A stretch of 31,393 nucleotides of DNA from Candidatus Cardinium hertigii (GTDB taxonomy: Bacteria > Bacteroidota > Bacteroidia > Cytophagales_A > Amoebophilaceae): contig NZ_RARA01000026.1 in assembly GCF_003788695.1 (NCBI RefSeq), positions 115,533 to 146,925 on the forward strand, given 5' to 3'. A model generated the notes under the pieces. The model did not search any database, was not told the origin of the DNA, and saw nothing but the letters and a program-made list of their open reading frames with translations. Each line of letters starts with the position of its first letter. The first letter of the stretch is position 1. Both the position numbers and the translations under genes were made by a program. This document shows, piece by piece, positions 1 through 7,199 of this stretch.

Positions 1-85
1 AATGTATCATACACTTTTTTATGAAATAATAAAAAAAGAATTTATTCGCTAAATAAGAAGCAATGTAGAAAATGCAAAAAAATAT

Positions 86-136
86 CCTATTCTACTTGGT
101 TATCAATAATAGTTAAACCTTAAGTTGACGCCATTG
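86..136 (+). repeat. 51-bp inverted repeat, left copy
   Basis: This segment recurs as its reverse complement at 7093-7143 with about two mismatches by eye. Its last 19 bases (118-136, core AAGTTGACGCCATTG) occur a third time at 7166-7184 in the same orientation. It is followed directly by the motif TGAACGGATAC, the terminal sequence of the MITE-like repeats found elsewhere in the window. The two 51-bp copies bracket the accessory genes. Confidence 0.85.
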
Positions 137-230
137 ACTGAACGGATACATCAAAATGGCGTATTACTCTTCCTCTACCTAATGCAATTGGTTCGATTTA
201 TTATTTATTTATTGATAACTATAATCTTTA

Positions 231-1460
231 TCATGGCATTTCCGCTTGCTTTTCATCTATTATCTGATAGAGAACAAAAAGCTTTAAAGGCTCATAATAC
301 AATTCTCCCAGTGCCAATTCATTTTCTAATTCTTTACGTAATTCCCCTAAGGACAGCGGATTGAATTGTGCTCGAAATCCTCTCATATCATCTTCAGTCC
401 ACTGGTCTACTGTTTCCGCTCCTAATCTATTCATTCTATTTCGCTCATTTTCACTATTGCCACCTATTCGACAAATAGGACAACTTTCAACCTCACGATC
501 TCTGAGATCTTGAAAACATGTTGCGTGAAATTTTACATGATGCGGACACGAAAGTGGAAAGTCCTTCTGTTCTAGAAAGTCATTCTCAATGTCATTCTGA
601 CAGAGGCAACAATTTTCTGGCTTTTTATCTTCTCCTGCTGATCCTCTTGCTTCTGTTCCTGCTGTGTTTGCTGTGCCTACCACATTCAGCTTCTGCGCCG
701 CCATGTTTATCTTATGCTCTCTTTCTTCTGCACGCGCAGATGCTAGCTCTAGTAGCGCATTCCCTGCCAGAATACTTGCCTGCTCATTCATATCTCCCCC
801 ACGACGCAGCTTACACTTCACCCTGTTTGCCGCATCTCTCAGGTCAAAAAACTCATACGTAGCCGCCTCTACTAGTTCTTCCAGCCCATTATCTATCGCC
901 CCATGCCTACTATAGTCTAGGTACTTCAGCGCAGACCCCACCATTATTGCCGCTTCCTGCAGCCTCCGCCATTGCGCCTCCTCTGCGTCTTCTAATGCGT
1001 CTTCTATTGCTATGTCGTCCCACTCTTCTACTGCTCCTGTTCCTGCTCCGCCTGCTCCTCCTGCTCCGCCTGCTCCTCCTGTTCCTCCTGCTATTCCTCC
1101 TCCTGCTCCGCCTGCTCCTCCTGCTATTCCTCCTCCTGCTCCGCCCGCTCCTCCTCCTCCTGCTATTCCTCCTCCTGCTCCGCCACCGCCTCCGCCACCA
1201 CCTCCTCCTCTTGCTGTGCCATTAAATTCACCAACCATCAATTGATTTTTTACTGCTAGCACTTTGGTTTTACTGCTACCTATATCTTCTTTTTCTGATG
1301 AAATATCCTCAGGAATAATTTGACTTATTTTATTAGAAGGTTTATTTGTTTTTTTAAATCTATTAAAACCACAAGCAGATTCACCACTAAAAACGATGAA
1401 ACTAAACAATGTAACAGGGATAACTATTTGCTTTGCGTACGGTTTATTTCGAATCTGCAT
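231..1460 (-). CDS. Glycine-rich RING-H2 finger protein, candidate secreted effector
   Basis: The 409-residue product carries a complete RING-H2 zinc-finger pattern at residues 284-330: CxxC (284, 287), a 17-residue spacer, then C, H, H, C spaced x2, x3, x2, an 11-residue spacer and CPIC (327-330). RING-H2 domains in eukaryotes act as E3 ubiquitin ligases; a ubiquitin-related activity here is inferred. The N-terminus has a hydrophobic stretch (about 12-25) ending in GESAC, a weak lipoprotein or secretion signal. Residues about 84-142 are almost pure glycine with Ala and Ile, built from repeats such as GGGIAGG, which makes the gene locally GC-rich. Residues about 145-265 are charged and helical-looking. 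It is transcribed alone, with a 730-bp gap upstream. No close family was recognised outside the RING domain. Confidence 0.85.
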   Translation of the reverse strand: MQIRNKPYAKQIVIPVTLFSFIVFSGESACGFNRFKKTNKPSNKISQIIPEDISSEKEDIGSSKTKVLAVKNQLMVGEFNGTARGGGGGGGGGGAGGGIAGGGGAGGAGGGIAGGAGGAGGGIAGGTGGAGGAGGAGGAGTGAVEEWDDIAIEDALEDAEEAQWRRLQEAAIMVGSALKYLDYSRHGAIDNGLEELVEAATYEFFDLRDAANRVKCKLRRGGDMNEQASILAGNALLELASARAEEREHKINMAAQKLNVVGTANTAGTEARGSAGEDKKPENCCLCQNDIENDFLEQKDFPLSCPHHVKFHATCFQDLRDREVESCPICRIGGNSENERNRMNRLGAETVDQWTEDDMRGFRAQFNPLSLGELRKELENELALGELYYEPLKLFVLYQIIDEKQAEMP

Positions 1461-2192
1461 TGTACTTTTTATTTTAAGATTTTAATAAAGCTCACTAAAT
1501 GTAAGCGTACCACTTTTAATTTTAATTTTTACTCAATTATTTCCTTTTTGGAATTACATATATAAAACAAAAAAAATACATTAGCAATTTTTTGGAAACG
1601 CTTTTGAATGGAACAAAAGTTATATAACTGGAATCCAGTATATACTCGTACAGATCCGTTTATAATATAATAGATAGGCCTGGCCTCCAGCTTCCCTTCA
1701 GAACAATTCTAACAACCATTCTACACAACCATTTTACACAGGCCATGCCTGTAGTTATATAAGGGGATTTTTAATAAAGCATAAGGCCCTGCAAGCTAAT
1801 GGGGCCATATCTATTTATTAAGCGTTAAGCGTTAAGCGTTAAACAAACGTTAAGCTTCTACAGCTTTTTGGTCTAGAGACGTTATTGTGCCACGAGCCTA
1901 AAGATAACTTTTGAACTTGCAAAGTTCATATTTTTATTGTAACCTAAACTTATTATGAATAGGGATATATTTAACGCACTTGCACTTGAAACGCAGTTAA
2001 AAGTCTGGAAATAGCTACTTAAAAATGCTGGAAAATAGCTACTTAATAGACATCTATCTTATCTTATCTTATGTAACTTTTTTGATAAAAAAGTATAGGG
2101 ACATTTCAAATAGTGTGCGGGTCTTTTAAATGTGTTGCGTATAGTTACAGAATATACATTTACATAAAGCCACTTAAAAAATAAAAAAGTAT
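1461..2192. other. Long intergenic region with short tandem and direct repeats
   Basis: No convincing gene is visible. It holds about three tandem copies of a 7-mer (GTTAAGC) at 1818-1842, with a further copy at about 1847-1854. A direct repeat of about 17 bp (GGAAATAGCTACTTAA) occurs at 2006-2022 and 2029-2046, and a 5-bp tandem repeat (ATCTT) near 2055-2071. It separates the divergently transcribed RING and lipase genes, so both promoters should lie here, but no clear promoter could be assigned. Confidence 0.6.
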
Positions 2193-3383
2193 ATGCCAGC
2201 CTGCAATACTAACATAAAACAATATGGGTTAAACTTAGTTTTTGTAACCCTAACCAGTATATTGGTAGGTTGCACAAAAAATAGCGTTCAAATGCAAATG
2301 CATAGTTTGGAAAATCAGTTGCAGGTATTACCACAAACAGACAACGTAGCCATATCAGCCTTAGTCCAAAAGCCAGCCTTTGCTGTACTCCTCTTACATG
2401 GTTTAATGGCAAATTCGGACGAATTGCAACCTATTGCAGCAAAAACTTTTGCTAGATTTGGAGATTCAGTGCTAATTATGCAACCAAAATGTAGGGCAGG
2501 ATATACATCTGTCCGTCAATCAACAAAAGATCAAGCAGAAAATGTTTTTAATTATATAAAATCTAACCTTACTGCATGTAATAAAAAAGCGGGAAGCTTT
2601 CCGCTTATTATCATTGGCTATAGCCATGGTGGTGTATTGGCTTGTATATTAGGAAATAATTATAGAAATAAACTCAATATTTTCGGAATTATTACCCTAA
2701 ATGCCCCCCTAATGGGAACCCCTGTACTGGAGCGTAATTTTACTGACGTACAGGAATTTATATCTCATGCACAAGAGGGATTTCAGCTTATCGATTGTCC
2801 CCGTCCCCTATCCAAGATCCAACGGAATATGGGCATATGCGCAAGAGCACTAACATGGATACACTGGATACCATGTGTAAGAGGCTTAAAAGATATATTT
2901 CCAAAGAGTACATGTGTGGATGAGGTAAACAACTTCGTACGTCATGATGCTAACGAAATTCGTTTTTTACTTATTGGTAGCCATCAGAATGATTTTGGGA
3001 AAATATTTAATTTGGATCCCAATATACCTGAATATAATAGTGCTATAAAAAAATTAAATAATGCCTATGCACAATTTGTAACTGGAAAAAATGGAGGGCA
3101 TCATGATACCTTGATTCCATTGCGTAGCCAACTCTGTAGAGGAGAGAGCTTTAGCGAATTAAGTACTATTATAGATACAAGTGATAATGATCCAATCATT
3201 ATGGCTATGCCCAGTCAGCCCAATATAAAAGGGCATATTTATAGAGATATAACCCATGCTGGCAATCTAATTGTAATAGATACTGATTTATTTGTGAATA
3301 ATGGGGAAACAGCACTTTATTCGAATCGTATTTTAAATGATTTAATAAAATTTATGGAAGAACAGGTACAAGGGCTCGTATAG
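2193..3383 (+). CDS. Alpha/beta-hydrolase (lipase/esterase-like) lipoprotein
   Basis: The 396-residue product has an N-terminal signal ending in the lipobox LVGC (Cys27), so it is probably a lipoprotein. The alpha/beta-hydrolase signature is clear: LLLHG at 66-70 (oxyanion strand), the nucleophile elbow GYSHGG with Ser144, a candidate acid Asp305 in GGHHDTLIP, and a candidate His355 in DITHAG. This layout resembles DUF676/PGAP1-like lipases. Activity on a host or self lipid or ester is inferred; the substrate is unknown. Cysteines at 100, 129, 202, 216, 228, 241 and 315 suggest a disulfide-rich exported protein. The gene stands alone and is followed after its stop by a solitary terminal-repeat motif. 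Confidence 0.8.
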   Translation: MPACNTNIKQYGLNLVFVTLTSILVGCTKNSVQMQMHSLENQLQVLPQTDNVAISALVQKPAFAVLLLHGLMANSDELQPIAAKTFARFGDSVLIMQPKCRAGYTSVRQSTKDQAENVFNYIKSNLTACNKKAGSFPLIIIGYSHGGVLACILGNNYRNKLNIFGIITLNAPLMGTPVLERNFTDVQEFISHAQEGFQLIDCPRPLSKIQRNMGICARALTWIHWIPCVRGLKDIFPKSTCVDEVNNFVRHDANEIRFLLIGSHQNDFGKIFNLDPNIPEYNSAIKKLNNAYAQFVTGKNGGHHDTLIPLRSQLCRGESFSELSTIIDTSDNDPIIMAMPSQPNIKGHIYRDITHAGNLIVIDTDLFVNNGETALYSNRILNDLIKFMEEQVQGLV

Positions 3384-3393
3384 CTCTAAAGAT

Positions 3394-3415
3394 GTATCCT
3401 TTCAGTGGAGTGGCC
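3394..3415 (-). repeat. Solitary terminal-repeat end (MITE-like family)
   Basis: The sequence reads GTATCC, then TTTCAGTGGAGTGGCC. It matches the terminus of the larger copy at 11884 (CCGTTCAGTCGTGTGGCC) with a few changes. It lies 10 bp after the stop of the lipase gene. The rest of the element is not visible next to it. Confidence 0.5.
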
Positions 3416-3532
3416 TATGCGTATTAAGACCGTTGCAATAGAAAACAAAAATTTTATAAGAAAGGAAATATATACACAAGTGTTAATTAAAAGCCTTACG
3501 TTCTATATCTACCTCGTACAAATCTATAATCG

Positions 3533-3667
3533 CTAACCAAGATCGTACTTATCTATATCAGTATCATCCTCTTTTTTTTCTTTAACAGTATCGGAAAAGT
3601 CTTTAACCAAATTACTGCCCAAATCTCTTACCTCCGTTTGCACAAGCTTTATATCCTGTAAAAGCTT
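3533..3667 (-). pseudogene. Truncated remnant of the acidic lipoprotein gene
   Basis: Read on the minus strand, these bases encode 44 residues starting KLLQDIKLVQTEVRD and ending in a stop codon. They match residues about 149-192 of the intact lipoprotein encoded at 5479-6480 (LLQDIKLVQTEVRDFGSNL). A stop codon lies just upstream in frame, there is no start codon, and the rest of the gene is missing. At 3668 the similarity jumps to the region upstream of the intact gene, so about 600 bp have been deleted relative to that locus. Confidence 0.85.
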
Positions 3668-3668
3668 T

Positions 3669-3832
3669 ATCTATTGTAAGATGCCAGATCCTATGTTTTG
3701 CAAACCTATACATATGTATAATACAATGCGAATGTATTAATAAAATAGTTGCCTATCAACATATTCAAGTTATCTAATCTGGTTGGGATTGGACTTTACC
3801 AAAAAAACGGAATAATATAACTACCTATCCTT
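3669..3832 (+). repeat. Dispersed repeat, copy 1 (pairs with 6631-6804)
   Basis: This segment aligns with 6631-6804 in the same orientation over its whole length, with scattered substitutions and small indels. Shared blocks include CTATTGTAAGATGCCAGATC, ATCAACATATTCAAGTTA and ACGGAATAATATAACTACCT. At the second locus the segment lies upstream of the intact acidic lipoprotein gene; here it abuts the pseudogene remnant of that gene. This points to duplication of a gene-plus-upstream unit followed by deletion. Confidence 0.85.
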
Positions 3833-3990
3833 AAAAAATCTCTTAAAAATGACCTAAAACGGTTAATTTTTTAGATTTTTTGTTTTTACAAAAAAAATTA
3901 TTAAATTTCTGGGCAGTGGTATGTTTACTTTTTAATACAATGTAAAAATATACATGATAATCAATCAAATTAATATTAAATATAACGATC

Positions 3991-4578
3991 ATGCATATTA
4001 TTCAAATTATTTTTGCTGCTTTCTTGCTTTTCCATAGTTGTAATGATAACGCAAGTGTAAGAACAAAAAAGAATCAAATATTACCAAAATCATTACCTAT
4101 AACCAAACCAACAACTATAACAGAAATACAAAACCTGACAGAAACAGAAGAGGAAAACCCAAAGCAGAAATTTCAAAATTTAGAAGAAGAGGTAATAAAG
4201 CTAAGCAATATAGCAAAAGAAAAAGATAATGAAATTGAAAAATTAAAGGAGAAGGTAATCAAACAATATAATATAATTGAAAATAAAGAAAATGAAATCG
4301 AAGATTTAAGTAATCAGTGTACAAGTCAGGGTAGTAATATAGTATATTACAAGGACCCATCTGAGGGAAATCAAAAACAGGAACTTCAAAAGTTACAAGA
4401 AGAACTAACGAAGCAAAATAATATAGTAAAAGAAAAAGATAATGAAATTGAAAGTTTAGAGAAAAAGAAAAAAAATATAAGGGAAAACCTTAAAGCCCTA
4501 AGAGATACATGCAAGGGCTTGCGCAAACCAATGACAAATACTGATAATAACAATAATGGTATGGGTACGGCTGTATAA
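3991..4578 (+). CDS. Coiled-coil lipoprotein with internal repeats
   Basis: The 195-residue product starts with a short hydrophobic signal and Cys17 in LLFHSC, a plausible but non-canonical lipobox. Residues about 53-170 are rich in Glu, Lys, Asn and Leu with heptad spacing typical of a coiled coil. A 13-residue unit occurs three times: NIAKEKDNEIEKL (73-85), NIIENKENEIEDL (94-106) and NIVKEKDNEIESL (144-156). The first and third belong to a longer 28-residue repeat (58-85 and 129-156). The tail is Asn-rich. The neighbour 104 bp downstream also starts with MHI and has a coiled-coil body, so the two may be co-transcribed. No family recognised; a surface or periplasmic structural role is inferred. 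Confidence 0.7.
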   Translation: MHIIQIIFAAFLLFHSCNDNASVRTKKNQILPKSLPITKPTTITEIQNLTETEEENPKQKFQNLEEEVIKLSNIAKEKDNEIEKLKEKVIKQYNIIENKENEIEDLSNQCTSQGSNIVYYKDPSEGNQKQELQKLQEELTKQNNIVKEKDNEIESLEKKKKNIRENLKALRDTCKGLRKPMTNTDNNNNGMGTAV

Positions 4579-4682
4579 TAGAAACTGCTATATAAGCTAT
4601 ATAAGATAAGAAGAAAACAGCTATAAAGCGTAATCTCTTTGTACAGATATATGAAAACAGGAAATAATTAAATAATTAAAAA

Positions 4683-5225
4683 ATGCATATTACAAAAAAA
4701 TTAATAGGATGCATCGTTATGTTGCTATGTAATTGCCGTAACATCTATGTACACCAAATGATAGATAATACAAACGAAATCAACCAATTAAATAGCTATA
4801 AATCAAATGAATCAGATTATCAGAAAGAAATATCAGAACATATAACAGTTCTGCACAGCATTCTAGAAAAAGATCTGCCAGAAATTTTTCAAGAATTGCA
4901 AAACATACCCTTAAACGATAAAATAGCAAAGGAAAAAATCGCAGCATTAAAATCAACATTAGAAAAAATAAACATAGCATCACCATTCATATCAAGTTTA
5001 GAACCGCTATGCAGTAAAATACAAGCAAGCGAGACAAAAATCCTATTATTACAAGACCAATTAAAACAAGTAGAGGCGCCATTAGCAGAAGAATTGCAAA
5101 AAGCACAACAAGAAAATGCGCTATTATCATTAAGTAACAGACGATTAAAATGGGTTGGTGGTATTGCTCTATGCATGGTAGTAGGCGGGGGGATATACTA
5201 CTATCGAGATAATATTACAAATTAA
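4683..5225 (+). CDS. Small coiled-coil protein with C-terminal membrane anchor
   Basis: The 180-residue product has an N-terminal hydrophobic segment (about 7-17, ending in LLCNC, a possible lipidation site). A helical charged body with coiled-coil character spans about 30-155. A clear transmembrane segment, WVGGIALCMVVGGGIYYY, lies at 157-174 and is followed by a short polar tail. The layout resembles tail-anchored or doubly anchored envelope proteins. It follows the coiled-coil lipoprotein on the same strand. A MITE-like repeat begins at its stop codon. No family recognised. Confidence 0.7.
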   Translation: MHITKKLIGCIVMLLCNCRNIYVHQMIDNTNEINQLNSYKSNESDYQKEISEHITVLHSILEKDLPEIFQELQNIPLNDKIAKEKIAALKSTLEKINIASPFISSLEPLCSKIQASETKILLLQDQLKQVEAPLAEELQKAQQENALLSLSNRRLKWVGGIALCMVVGGGIYYYRDNITN

Positions 5226-5414
5226 TTGATGATTTTATCCATTTTTTTAAAAACCACTTCTTTTAAAGCTACTTTTTTTGCTTAATCAAAAAAAGTAGCC
5301 AAAAAAATCAAGCGCTGGTGAACAAAGCTGTTGAAAATTGCAGCTTTGTTCAAGGCGCGTTTTTTATAATCTTGCATTATTGCGCTATTTCTAATTGGTA
5401 CGAACAGGGATACG
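5226..5414 (+). mobile_element. MITE-like repeat, copy R1
   Basis: The left part (5226-5339) is the reverse complement of 6921-7060, so the two bracket the acidic lipoprotein gene in inverted orientation. The right part (5341-5414) matches 24999-25077 and, inverted, 11884-11957 (shared core ATCTTGCATTATTGCGCTAT). An internal near-palindrome, CTACTTTTTTT...AAAAAAAGTAG near 5270-5299, could fold as a hairpin. It encodes no protein. Further copies of the end motif follow (CATTGACTAAACGGATAC at 5424-5441). Confidence 0.75.
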
Positions 5415-5478
5415 CATAGGTCACATTGACTAAACGGATACACTAAACGAATACGCATAAGTCTTATTATAGCACAAA

Positions 5479-6480
5479 TTAAGCTGTTCTTGGAGCAGGT
5501 ACTGGTTGCCCAAGTGCCCCAACGGCAGCTTTCTCCGCTGTTATAAGTTGATTGTAATTAGGGTCGTTTGTAGTGTAATCATTAAAATCAGCCTTATATT
5601 TATCATTCAGATCTTTCACTGTTTGATCCACGATATCATTTATCTTCTCAACGATCTCCTCTACAGTATCTTTTATAGTCTTATCATTTATAAGAAAGCA
5701 TCTATTCAAGAAATTATTCCCCGACAACAAACTCTCATAAGAAGCAATAATAGATTTCACTCTATTATCGAAATAACTGTAAAAAGCATTATCCGAATTC
5801 CGGGCGCAATTATAAGCAACTGTATTCAAAGCATTCAAAATATCTGCATGATTTACAGGATCAATTATACGCTTTATATTTGCCTTGTACTTATCTATAA
5901 TCATTATACCAGTAGAATACTTATTATCATTTGCTTCTTCATCATTTTCTTCAGCAAATTCGGAAAATGCAGTAACCAGATTACTGCCAAAATCTCTTAC
6001 CTCCGTTTGCACAAGCTTTATATCCTGTAAAAGCTTCCAGTTATCGTTAGATTCCCGGAAAGTCTTCAAATTTGCATCAACTGCCTGCGTCGCACACTTT
6101 GCTGCTAAACTAGCATATGCTGTATCATATGTTGTATCATCTTCATCATCCTCATCATCCTCTATATCAGATATTTCATAAGTTGTTGATTGATCATTTT
6201 GTTCATCTTCCTCCTGATTTTTATTATTTTCAATATTTTCACTCTCAGGAGCTATAGGCTCACAAACACTATCCTCAGAAGATGTATCAGTACCGAAGCC
6301 ACTATCATTATCATCCAGATCATTAATACCCTTGATAACAGTGTGCTTAACATCAGTAACTGGCTTATCTCTCAACCATGTTTTGCAACCGCTATTAAAG
6401 GAAGCTAATGATACCGCAGCCAAGTAAAATGAAGGTTTTATTAATGAAGTTTTTATGTTTTTATTTATGGTATTATTCAT
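5479..6480 (-). CDS. Acidic predicted lipoprotein, lineage-specific
   Basis: The 333-residue product has a signal segment (about 12-30) and Cys32 in FNSGC, consistent with a lipoprotein. Residues about 50-118 are extremely acidic (Asp/Glu/Ser, including a DDEDDEDD run) and look disordered. The rest (about 120-320) is predicted mostly helical, with few cysteines, and ends PVPAPRTA. No known domain is recognised. A partial decayed copy of residues 149-192 lies at 3533-3667, so the family has been duplicated. The gene sits between inverted copies of a MITE-like repeat (5226-5414 and 6921-7092), which could make it mobile or invertible; this is inference. Confidence 0.75.
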   Translation of the reverse strand: MNNTINKNIKTSLIKPSFYLAAVSLASFNSGCKTWLRDKPVTDVKHTVIKGINDLDDNDSGFGTDTSSEDSVCEPIAPESENIENNKNQEEDEQNDQSTTYEISDIEDDEDDEDDTTYDTAYASLAAKCATQAVDANLKTFRESNDNWKLLQDIKLVQTEVRDFGSNLVTAFSEFAEENDEEANDNKYSTGIMIIDKYKANIKRIIDPVNHADILNALNTVAYNCARNSDNAFYSYFDNRVKSIIASYESLLSGNNFLNRCFLINDKTIKDTVEEIVEKINDIVDQTVKDLNDKYKADFNDYTTNDPNYNQLITAEKAAVGALGQPVPAPRTA

Positions 6481-6630
6481 TATAATATAATTTAAATTTA
6501 TGTTTTTATTATGTATTGTTTATTTTCACACCCGCATCTTAACGCTAAAATGTCAATATAAAAGTGCCAATCAATCATTATCAAAGTGAAATCTTTTTCT
6601 CTATTTAAAATAATTCAGCACAATTCAGAT

Positions 6631-6804
6631 ATCTATTGTAAGATGCCAGATCCTAAAGTTCTGTAAACTTATACATATTTATAATACAATGCAAACTTAA
6701 CAAACTTATTGAATATAATAACTGACTATCAACATATTCAAGTTACCTAATCTGGTTAGGATTGAGCTTTACCAAAGAACGGAATAATATAACTACCTGT
6801 CCTT
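6631..6804 (+). repeat. Dispersed repeat, copy 2 (pairs with 3669-3832)
   Basis: Same-orientation partner of 3669-3832, located about 150 bp upstream of the acidic lipoprotein start. It carries no open frame of note. It may contain upstream regulatory sequence of that gene family, since it is retained next to both the intact gene and the remnant. After it (6806-6900) comes a short GC-richer stretch with CTCGCGCGCC that I cannot assign. Confidence 0.8.
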
Positions 6805-6920
6805 GTACTCACATAGTGGGTACTATGCTGCGTGCGCTTCACCCTCGCGCGCCTTGCCAGCTTCCCAAATCCATTGAGTAACCGTAGAGGGCGAGTTTTG
6901 ATTTTCAGCTTTCAGTCTGA

Positions 6921-7092
6921 AATTTTCAACAGCTTTGTTCACCAGCGCTTGATTTTTTTTGGCTACTTTTTTTGATCAAGCAAAAAAAGTAGCTTTAAAA
7001 GAAGTAGTTTTAAAAAAAAAGAAGTAGTTTTAAAAAAAATGGATAAAATCATTAATAATCTATAAAATATGGCTACCACGCAAGTGAACGGA
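6921..7092 (-). mobile_element. MITE-like repeat, copy R2 (inverted relative to R1)
   Basis: On the minus strand it starts with TCCGTTCACTTGCGTGGT, runs through CCATATTTTATAG and the hairpin-forming CTACTTTTTTT/AAAAAAAGTAG unit, and ends near 6921, where similarity to R1 stops. It carries a 20-bp tandem duplication at about 7001-7040 (GAAGTAGTTTTAAAAAAAA twice) that R1 lacks. Its terminal motif abuts the 51-bp inverted repeat at 7093. Confidence 0.75.
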
Positions 7093-7143
7093 CAATGGCG
7101 TCAACTTAAGGTTTAGCTGTTATTGATAACCAAGTAGAATAGG
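7093..7143 (-). repeat. 51-bp inverted repeat, right copy
   Basis: Reverse complement of 86-136 with about two mismatches. Its first 19 bases (7093-7111) also form a perfect inverted repeat with 7166-7184, which lies just before the stop of the nuclease gene. Together with the left copy it brackets about 7 kb of accessory genes. Confidence 0.85.
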
Positions 7144-7165
7144 AGGGTAGGCTAATCATGAATTG

Positions 7166-7184
7166 CCTTAAGTTGACGCCATTG
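7166..7184 (+). repeat. Third copy of the 19-bp core repeat
   Basis: It is identical to 118-136 and is the exact inverse of 7093-7111. It is followed by AGTGAACGGATAC (7185-7197), again the terminal motif of the MITE-like family, and ends at the 3' end of the AddB-like gene. Confidence 0.85.
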
Positions 7185-7199
7185 AGTGAACGGATACCC

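Noticed and set aside
2..52. Short plus-strand frame at the window start (MYHTLFYEIIKKEFIR)
   Set aside because: It could be the tail of a gene beginning outside the window, but 16 residues give no identity.
947..1245. Plus-strand Leu-rich and Pro-rich frames opposite the RING gene
   Set aside because: They are antisense readings of the glycine-codon repeats; composition bias keeps all frames open.
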